NCBI GenBank assembly: GCA_934162285.1
Contig: CAKPHY010000009.1
Coordinates: 1 to 48,982, forward strand
DNA: 48,982 bases
Origin: an uncultured Bacilli bacterium
Lineage (GTDB): Bacteria > Bacillota_I > Bacilli_A > RF39 > UBA660
Reading direction: 5' to 3'
The notes beneath the pieces are model-generated. The model searched no databases and was not told the origin of the DNA. It saw only the letters and a program-made list of their open reading frames with translations. Below, one piece after another: positions 38,875 to 44,600 of the stretch (positions are counted from its first letter, which is position 1; each line of letters opens with the position of its first letter). A program made the position numbers and the translations under genes.

Positions 38875-40743
38875 ATGGAAGAAGAAAAAAAGAATAAAAA
38901 ATATTTAATTTATATAGTAGTAGGGGTCATTATTTTAATCATTTGTTTATTAATCTTTAGAAGTTGTGGTAAAAATAAAATTACAATTATTTTATCAGGT
39001 GAAGAAAATATGGAATTAGGAATAAATTCAAGTTTTATTGAACCTGGTTATAAAGCCTATGATAATAAAAATAACGATTTAACTAAAAAAGTAATTGTTA
39101 ATTCTAATTTAGATCCTTCTAAAGAAGGAACTTATACCATAACTTATAAATTAGGCGACGTTGTTAAAACTCGAACAATTACAATAACTGATAATTATTT
39201 TGGAGATATTAGTTTTAATTTAATTGGTAGTAATCCTATGAATATTAGTTTAAATGAAAAATTTGTTGATCCCTTGTTTGTTTGCAAAAATAATAAAACT
39301 GGTGAAAATTTAAAAGATAAAGTTTCAATAAGTGGTAATGTAAATACTTCTAAATTAGGAAAATATACTATTACTTATACTTTAGTTGAAAATGGTAAAA
39401 AGTATACTTTAACACGTACTGTTAATGTCATTTCAGCTACTTATATTTTAATTGCAGATACAGAGGAAGCAACAAATGGGGACGTTAACATTACTTTTGC
39501 TAGCAATATTTCCAATTTTTCTCACGTAATCTTACCAAATGGTTTAAGATCCACTCAGAAAATAACTAATTATGTGGTACATGAAAATGGTGTATATGAA
39601 TTTATAATGTATGATGAAGATAGTAATGCAACTAAAGCACAAATTACTATTTCTAATATTGATAAACAAGGACCAGTAATTTCTAGTTGTAGTGGAAAAG
39701 CTGAAGGAAATAAAACAACTTTGAATATTGTAACTTCAGATAAAGATATCGCAAGTTATACTATTAATGGAAAAAAATACAATTGGTCTAGTAGTTATAT
39801 TGAATTATCTGGTTTAAATCAAACATTAACTATTACTTTTTATGATAAATTAGGAAATAGTACTAATATAAATTGCAACATTGAATATATTCCTTATGAT
39901 AGTCCAATAACCCCAAGTGGTAGTGAAACAATTATTGCATCAGAATATACTGATACCTTAAAAGTTTGGATCGAAAGTAAAAAACGTAGTGGAAGAACTT
40001 CTTATTATGTAACTCATGTATGGGCTAAAGATCCTTACAATCAATTTAAATTAAAAACACCAGAGAATTTTGGCAATCAAGTAGACGTAGCTTTAGATAT
40101 TATTAATGGGGCAATTAATAAAAATGGCTTTAATAATAAGTTATTAGTCGCTATTAACGCCAGTGGTTTTGTAGTAAAAAATGTTTTTGGTCATGAAGAC
40201 TATTATTTAGTTAATAATGCTTTTAATTATACAGCAGGAATTCCTCTTGTATTAGCTGATGGTAAAGTAATGCGTAATATTTCTTCAGAAAAACTACCTG
40301 CAACTATGTATGTTACATATGGTTTAAAAAAAGATGGTAATTTAGCTGCTTATACTTATCCTGGTGGCTATAATCCTTCTGGAAATAATGCTATATCTAA
40401 TAAAATTATCAGTGATGGTGTTAAAAATACTTTTGGTTTTGAACCAATTTTAGTTACTAATAGTAAAGTAGTAACTGATGGTACAGCTCGTAATATTCGT
40501 CAAGGTTTTTGCCAAATTGATAAAAATAATTTTGTTTTTATAACTGATGTTTTTGTAGAAGCTCGTAATGGTTTTTCTTTTGTAGAACTTGCCAATTATA
40601 TGATAAGTCTTGGTTGTAAAACTGGCTTTAATTTAGATGGTGGTGGCAGTACTTCTTTGATTTTTAAAAGTAAAAATAGTTCAGCTAAAGTAATAACTGG
40701 AAATACCCGTAAGATCGCCGATGTTATTTATTTTCATGAATAA
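38875..40743 (+). CDS. Membrane-anchored phosphodiester glycosidase (NAGPA-like) with two DUF5011 domains
   Basis: 622 aa. A membrane helix (about 9-28), two Ig-like DUF5011 domains (about 35-105, 110-185), a linker domain (about 190-340) and a C-terminal phosphodiester glycosidase domain (about 350-622). The last shows AINASGFV, then TDVFVEARNGFSFVELANYM and the family hallmark GFNLDGGGSTSL. Such enzymes uncap or cleave sugar-phosphodiester bonds, for example in wall glycopolymers. It is the last gene of the prpC-prkC operon, and its N-terminal domains resemble those of the pair at 20454-23053. Substrate unknown. Confidence 0.88.
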   Translation: MEEEKKNKKYLIYIVVGVIILIICLLIFRSCGKNKITIILSGEENMELGINSSFIEPGYKAYDNKNNDLTKKVIVNSNLDPSKEGTYTITYKLGDVVKTRTITITDNYFGDISFNLIGSNPMNISLNEKFVDPLFVCKNNKTGENLKDKVSISGNVNTSKLGKYTITYTLVENGKKYTLTRTVNVISATYILIADTEEATNGDVNITFASNISNFSHVILPNGLRSTQKITNYVVHENGVYEFIMYDEDSNATKAQITISNIDKQGPVISSCSGKAEGNKTTLNIVTSDKDIASYTINGKKYNWSSSYIELSGLNQTLTITFYDKLGNSTNINCNIEYIPYDSPITPSGSETIIASEYTDTLKVWIESKKRSGRTSYYVTHVWAKDPYNQFKLKTPENFGNQVDVALDIINGAINKNGFNNKLLVAINASGFVVKNVFGHEDYYLVNNAFNYTAGIPLVLADGKVMRNISSEKLPATMYVTYGLKKDGNLAAYTYPGGYNPSGNNAISNKIISDGVKNTFGFEPILVTNSKVVTDGTARNIRQGFCQIDKNNFVFITDVFVEARNGFSFVELANYMISLGCKTGFNLDGGGSTSLIFKSKNSSAKVITGNTRKIADVIYFHE

Positions 40744-40764
40744 AGAGCAAAAATTGCTCTTTTA
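40742..40764 (+). terminator. Terminator of the rlmN-to-glycosidase operon
   Basis: AAAGAGCAA/TTGCTCTTT (40742-40750, 40754-40762) with an AAA loop and a short T run. Confidence 0.75.
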
Positions 40765-40780
40765 ATTTTGTAATATATTA

Positions 40781-40821
40781 AAAATAAAAAAGAAGTATAT
40801 AAAACTAAATATACTTCTTTT
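40781..40821 (-). terminator. Terminator of lexA (minus strand)
   Basis: AAAAGAAGTATAT/ATATACTTCTTTT (40788-40800, 40809-40821), a 13 bp stem with 8 nt loop; on the minus strand it runs into T-rich sequence (A at 40781-40791 on plus). It may also back up the operon on the plus strand. Confidence 0.75.
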
Positions 40822-40829
40822 AAAAGACA

Positions 40830-41447
40830 TTATAATTTTCTATATAAACCAATTGCTTTACCTAAAATGGTTACAGTTGGGAAGATGAAAGGATCCATTG
40901 TATCATTTTCTGGTTGTAAACGAATATAACCATTTTCTTTATAAAAAGTTTTTAAAGTTACTTCATTTTCTTCGGTCATGGCAACAACAATTTCTCCATT
41001 GTGAGCAGTATTTCTTTTTTCAACGATAACGATATCACCATCAAATATTCCAGCATTGATCATGCTATCTCCTGAAACTTTAAGAGTGAAAACTTCCTCA
41101 TTTTTAGGAATTAAATAGGCAGGGAGATCAAAATATTCATCAGGATTTTGAATAGCTTCAATAGGATTTCCAGCAGTTATTTTGCCTAATAAAGGAACTT
41201 TAATAACTTCTTCATTTTTTATGTCAAATTCATTATCACATAATAATTCAATAGCACGATTTTTAGAATCATCTTTCTTTATAAATCCTTTTTCAACTAG
41301 ATGTTCTAAGTGAGCATGAACTGTTGCTGGTGATGAAATATTTAAAGCTGCTCCAATTTCGCGCACTGTTGGTGGATAACCATGTGAAACGATATAATTT
41401 TTTATAAAATCCAAAACATCCCCTTGACGTTTGGTCAAATCATTCAT
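40830..41447 (-). CDS. lexA: SOS repressor LexA
   Basis: 205 aa. An N-terminal winged helix (PPTVREIGAALNISSPATVHAHLEHL, 25-50) binds DNA; the self-cleavage site is Ala92-Gly93 in KITAGNP, with Ser128 (SGDSM) and Lys166 (EVTLKTF) as the catalytic dyad. RecA filaments trigger cleavage. It is divergent from a 47-codon gene. An SOS box (41498-41511) touches its own -35, so it is likely autoregulated. GGAGG precedes the ATG at 41447. Confidence 0.97.
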   Translation of the reverse strand: MNDLTKRQGDVLDFIKNYIVSHGYPPTVREIGAALNISSPATVHAHLEHLVEKGFIKKDDSKNRAIELLCDNEFDIKNEEVIKVPLLGKITAGNPIEAIQNPDEYFDLPAYLIPKNEEVFTLKVSGDSMINAGIFDGDIVIVEKRNTAHNGEIVVAMTEENEVTLKTFYKENGYIRLQPENDTMDPFIFPTVTILGKAIGLYRKL

Positions 41448-41471
41448 AAACTACCTCCATATACTACTTAA

Positions 41472-41500
41472 AGTATAACATTGCTAATGTCAAATGTCAA
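41472..41500 (-). promoter_or_regulatory. Promoter of lexA
   Basis: On the minus strand TTGACA (41500-41495), exactly 17 nt, TATACT (41477-41472). The -35 overlaps the first SOS box. Confidence 0.8.
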
Positions 41501-41511
41501 ACATTTGTTTG
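41498..41511. promoter_or_regulatory. SOS (LexA/DinR) box 1
   Basis: CAAACATTTGTTTG: half-sites CAAAC and GTTTG around four bases, close to the Bacilli consensus CGAAC-N4-GTTCG. It overlaps the lexA -35. Confidence 0.75.
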
Positions 41512-41519
41512 CAATTGTA

Positions 41520-41548
41520 TTGACACGAATAAATGTTCGTGTTAGAAT
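41520..41548 (+). promoter_or_regulatory. Promoter of the 47-codon SOS gene
   Basis: Consensus TTGACA (41520-41525), 17 nt spacer, TAGAAT (41543-41548). SOS box 2 fills the spacer. Confidence 0.85.
41526..41539. promoter_or_regulatory. SOS (LexA/DinR) box 2
   Basis: CGAATAAATGTTCG, inside a longer dyad ACACGAA/TTCGTGT (41523-41542). It sits exactly between the -35 and -10 of the small gene's promoter, so LexA binding would block RNA polymerase. Confidence 0.85.
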
Positions 41549-41573
41549 ATAATTGTCAAAAGGAGAGTGTTTT

Positions 41574-41717
41574 ATGAAAGAATTATTTAAAAGTAAATTG
41601 TTAATAGGAGTTACAATTGTTTTTTTGATTTCTTTTTATCTTATTACTGGTGTACAAACAATTATTGAGTCAAATGAAAATATTCAAGAAAAAGAAATAA
41701 GTTTAAATAATTATTAA
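41574..41717 (+). CDS. 47-residue SOS-controlled membrane peptide, positional YneA/SosA counterpart
   Basis: Starts MKELFKSKLLIGVTIVFLIS: a basic start, one membrane helix (about 8-27) and a short polar, Glu/Asn-rich tail of about 20 residues that would lie outside. AAAGGAGAG is 8 nt before the ATG. It is divergent from lexA under a promoter holding an SOS box, with tkt, a SirA-like gene and yneF following. That is the order of B. subtilis (lexA-yneA-...-tkt-sirA-yneF) and S. aureus (lexA-sosA-...-tkt-yneF). YneA and SosA are membrane-bound, SOS-induced inhibitors of division. This peptide lacks the LysM domain of YneA and is shorter than SosA (77 aa). Confidence 0.8.
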   Translation: MKELFKSKLLIGVTIVFLISFYLITGVQTIIESNENIQEKEISLNNY

Positions 41718-41763
41718 TAAGTAATTTAAATATTATTTTTGTATTTCCATTTTTTTAAATTTT

Positions 41764-41772
41764 TGCTATAAT
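41764..41772 (+). promoter_or_regulatory. Extended -10 promoter of tkt
   Basis: TGCTATAAT (TG 41764-41765, TATAAT 41767-41772). The -35 is weak (TTTCCA at 41744-41749). No terminator separates the 47-codon gene from tkt, so read-through is likely. Confidence 0.55.
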
Positions 41773-41801
41773 TAATTTAAGATAAAATAGGGGATGAAAA
41801 G

Positions 41802-43784
41802 ATGGATAAAGAAATAATTAACAATTTAAAAACGTTGTCTTTAGATATGATAAATAGAGCTGGTAGTGGTCATTCAGGAATCGTCATGAGTGCTGCTCCT
41901 TTAATTTATACTATCTATGCTAAACACATGAATTTGAATCCACGTGATCCTAATTGGTTAAATCGTGATCGTTTTGTACTATCAGCTGGGCATGGTTCAG
42001 CTTTACTTTATGCTACACTTCATATGGCTGGTATGGATATTACAATGGAAGATTTACAAAATTTTAGAAGATATGGATATAAAACACCAGGGCATCCAGA
42101 AGTAGGTGTTACACCAGGTGTAGATGTTAGTAGTGGTGCTTTAGGTGAAGGTTTAGCTACAGCAGTAGGTCTTGCTTTAGCAGAAAAGATGTTGGAAGCT
42201 CGATTTAAAGTTGGTGAAAAACCTCATAGTTTATTTAATTATCGTGTTTATTGCTTAGCTAGTGATGGTGATTTAATGGAAGGTGTTGCTTATGAAGCAG
42301 CATCATTTGCAGCTAATAATGGTTTAAACAATTTAATTGTTTTATATGATTCTAATAATGTTACTTTAGATGGAAATAAGAAACAAACTTTTACAGAAAA
42401 TGTATCTGAACGTTTTAGAGCAATGGGATGGCATGTTGAGTTTGTTAAAGATGGTAATAGTGTTTCAGAAATCAATGAAGCAATTAATAAATGTAAACAA
42501 GCTATTCGTCCAGGTTTTATTCAAGTTGTTACAACAATTGGTCAAGATACTGAATTATCGGGAAGTAATCTTGCTCATGGACATGTATTCTCTATAGATG
42601 AAATCAAAAAAATAAAAGCCAAATTAGGAGTTCCAGCTGAACCATTTTATGAATCAGAATTGGCAGCTAATGCCTTTAAAGAGGCAATTAGAACACGTAG
42701 TGATAAAAAATATGATCAATGGGCTAAAGATTATAAAGAGTATATAGAAAATCGTAAGGATTTTGATATAAGTGAATTAAAAGCTATTTTTGATGAAAGT
42801 ATAAATATTAATCTTGATTCTGATGTTTTAAACTATATTCGTACTAATGGTGAAAAAATGTCAATGCGTGATATAAATCATCAAATAATTCAATATATTG
42901 CTGAAAGAGTTTCAAATTTTGTTGGTGGATCAGCAGATGTTTCCTTATCAACAAAAACCAAAATTGATGATTCTAAAGATATTAATTATCAAGATTTTAG
43001 TGGTCGCAATATTAACTTTGGTGTTCGTGAACATGCTATGGGGGCTATTTTAAACGGTTTAGTTTTAAGTGGCTTTAAAGCTTATGGTTCAACATTTTTA
43101 GCATTTGCTGACTTTGTCAAACCGGCAATGCGTTTATCAGCAATGATGCATTTACCTGTAACTTATATTTTTACTCACGATTCAATTAATATTGGTCCTG
43201 ATGGTCCTTCACATCAACCAGTAGAACAATTAGCTATGTTAAGGGCTACACCTAATTTAATGGTATTTAGACCAGCAGATGCTCGTGAATTAGTGGGTTG
43301 TTGGAATAAAATTCTTCATGATTATAAATCACCAGCAGCTTTAGTAATTTCACGAAACGAAGTTAGTCCTTTAGAAAATAGTAGTATTGAAGAAACTGAA
43401 AAAGGTGGCTACATTATTCGCAAAGAACGAGATGCTTTACATGGTATTTTAATTGCAACTGGTACTGAAGTTGCAACAGCTATTTATATTGCCGAAGAGA
43501 TCTATGCTCAAGAACGTATTGATTTGCGAGTAGTAAGTATGCCAATCATGGAAGAATTTGTTAAGCAATCGGAACAATATCAAAAATATGTATTACCTGA
43601 AGGCGTTAGAACTTTTGTTATTGAAAGTGGTGTAGGTTATGGTTGGGAACGTTTTGTTTATAATCATAAATATTTGATCACTGTTGATAATTTTGGTGTA
43701 AGTGGTACTCGTGATGAAGTTTTATCATATTGTAATTTTATGTACACTGATATTAAAGAAAGAATTTTAAGGTTATTGAAATAA
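41802..43784 (+). CDS. tkt: Transketolase
   Basis: 660 aa, full length. TPP-binding motif ASDGDLMEG to NNVTLDG (about 148-190), the pyrimidine domain with NFGVREHAMGAI, the THDSINIGPDGPSHQPVEQL loop and a C-terminal domain. Near the start the usual GHPG reads GHSG (AGSGHSGIVMSAAP). It moves two-carbon units between pentose and hexose phosphates, with Rpe at 37055 supplying xylulose-5-P. SD GGGGAT is 10 nt upstream. The stop codon is inside a terminator. Confidence 0.97.
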   Translation: MDKEIINNLKTLSLDMINRAGSGHSGIVMSAAPLIYTIYAKHMNLNPRDPNWLNRDRFVLSAGHGSALLYATLHMAGMDITMEDLQNFRRYGYKTPGHPEVGVTPGVDVSSGALGEGLATAVGLALAEKMLEARFKVGEKPHSLFNYRVYCLASDGDLMEGVAYEAASFAANNGLNNLIVLYDSNNVTLDGNKKQTFTENVSERFRAMGWHVEFVKDGNSVSEINEAINKCKQAIRPGFIQVVTTIGQDTELSGSNLAHGHVFSIDEIKKIKAKLGVPAEPFYESELAANAFKEAIRTRSDKKYDQWAKDYKEYIENRKDFDISELKAIFDESININLDSDVLNYIRTNGEKMSMRDINHQIIQYIAERVSNFVGGSADVSLSTKTKIDDSKDINYQDFSGRNINFGVREHAMGAILNGLVLSGFKAYGSTFLAFADFVKPAMRLSAMMHLPVTYIFTHDSINIGPDGPSHQPVEQLAMLRATPNLMVFRPADARELVGCWNKILHDYKSPAALVISRNEVSPLENSSIEETEKGGYIIRKERDALHGILIATGTEVATAIYIAEEIYAQERIDLRVVSMPIMEEFVKQSEQYQKYVLPEGVRTFVIESGVGYGWERFVYNHKYLITVDNFGVSGTRDEVLSYCNFMYTDIKERILRLLK

Positions 43785-43797
43785 TAACCTTTTTTTG
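43769..43797 (+). terminator. Terminator of tkt
   Basis: AAGGTTATT/AATAACCTT (43769-43777, 43783-43791), 5 nt loop, eight T. It includes the tkt stop codon. Confidence 0.85.
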
Positions 43798-43825
43798 ACA
43801 TTAAATTTGTTTAATTTGCTTTATA
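43796..43825 (+). promoter_or_regulatory. Promoter of the SirA-like gene
   Basis: TTGACA (43796-43801), 18 nt spacer, TTTATA (43820-43825) with TG before it. The -35 overlaps the tkt terminator T run. No Spo0A box (TGTCGAA) is visible. Confidence 0.5.
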
Positions 43826-43843
43826 TTTATATCGGTGATTTTT

Positions 43844-44251
43844 ATGAGAAAATACTATATGTTTTCGATTCAAAAAAAATATCAAAAATATTCGGATAAA
43901 GATTCTAAAGCTTTATTTCAAATTTTGGAAAATTTATATAATTTAGATATTTCTAAAGTTAACTATGGTGTTTCTATTTATAATCAATTATGTAAAAAAA
44001 TAGATACAAAGACAATTTTAAATTTTTTTAAAGAAAAATATCCTAATTACCAATATATAAATAATAGAATAATTAGTAATAGCAAAGAGAAAGCCCTTTT
44101 AGAGGTTGATAATTGTTGTTTAGTCCTTTATACCACAGCTCATATTTCTACTTTTTTTAAAAATATCTTAATTTGTGATGCAACAATATTTGTCTGTGAT
44201 TTTGATACTAGTGATTACTTTTGGTTAAAAAAGACCTTTAATTATAAATAA
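43844..44251 (+). CDS. sirA: SirA-like protein (sporulation inhibitor of DnaA), divergent
   Basis: 135 aa. The start RKYYMFSIQKKYQKYSDKDSKALFQIL and end ATIFVCDFDTSDYFWLKK follow the B. subtilis SirA pattern (YYTYLIKEEFANHYFG... and FLAFDFNGKRYGWLNP); the middle has diverged. SirA binds DnaA domain I to stop new replication rounds at the onset of sporulation. Position between tkt and yneF is that of sirA (yneE). I chose ATG 43844, 6 nt after GGTGAT, over GTG 43835. By-eye similarity only; a structure comparison would settle it. Confidence 0.65.
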   Translation: MRKYYMFSIQKKYQKYSDKDSKALFQILENLYNLDISKVNYGVSIYNQLCKKIDTKTILNFFKEKYPNYQYINNRIISNSKEKALLEVDNCCLVLYTTAHISTFFKNILICDATIFVCDFDTSDYFWLKKTFNYK

Positions 44252-44253
44252 TA

Positions 44254-44282
44254 TTGAATATTTGTAAAAAATTTAGTAAAAT
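44254..44282 (+). promoter_or_regulatory. Promoter of yneF
   Basis: TTGAAT (44254-44259), 17 nt spacer, TAAAAT (44277-44282), then AAGGAGG. Confidence 0.7.
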
Positions 44283-44302
44283 TAAATAAGGAGGAATGTT
44301 AA

Positions 44303-44521
44303 ATGCAACAATTTTGGATAGATTTACTATATGTATTATTAGGAATAGTAATAGGTGCTGTTATTGGTTTCTTTGCTGCTCGTAAAGTAATGAAAAAATA
44401 TATAAAAGATAACCCACCAATTAATGAACAGATGATTAAAGCTATGATGAGTCAGATGGGAAGAACACCAAGTCAAAAGCAAGTTAATCAAATGATGAAA
44501 TCGATGAATAAATACATGTAA
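44303..44521 (+). CDS. yneF: YneF family membrane protein (UPF0154)
   Basis: 72 aa, standard length. One N-terminal membrane helix (about 7-26) with GIVIGAVIGFFAARKVMKKY, then NPPINEQMIKAMMSQMGRTPSQKQVNQMM, the family hallmark. Cytoplasmic tail, function unknown. AAGGAGG precedes the ATG. It follows the SirA-like gene as in Bacillus and Staphylococcus. Confidence 0.96.
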   Translation: MQQFWIDLLYVLLGIVIGAVIGFFAARKVMKKYIKDNPPINEQMIKAMMSQMGRTPSQKQVNQMMKSMNKYM

Positions 44522-44553
44522 TTGTATTTATTTTTTTAATTTCTTCAAAATGT

Positions 44554-44582
44554 TTGTTTTTTAAAATCAAATAATGTATAAT
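44554..44582 (+). promoter_or_regulatory. Promoter of smc
   Basis: TTGTTT (44554-44559), 17 nt spacer, TATAAT (44577-44582). Confidence 0.65.
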
Positions 44583-44600
44583 CAAGTGTAGGGTGTTAAC

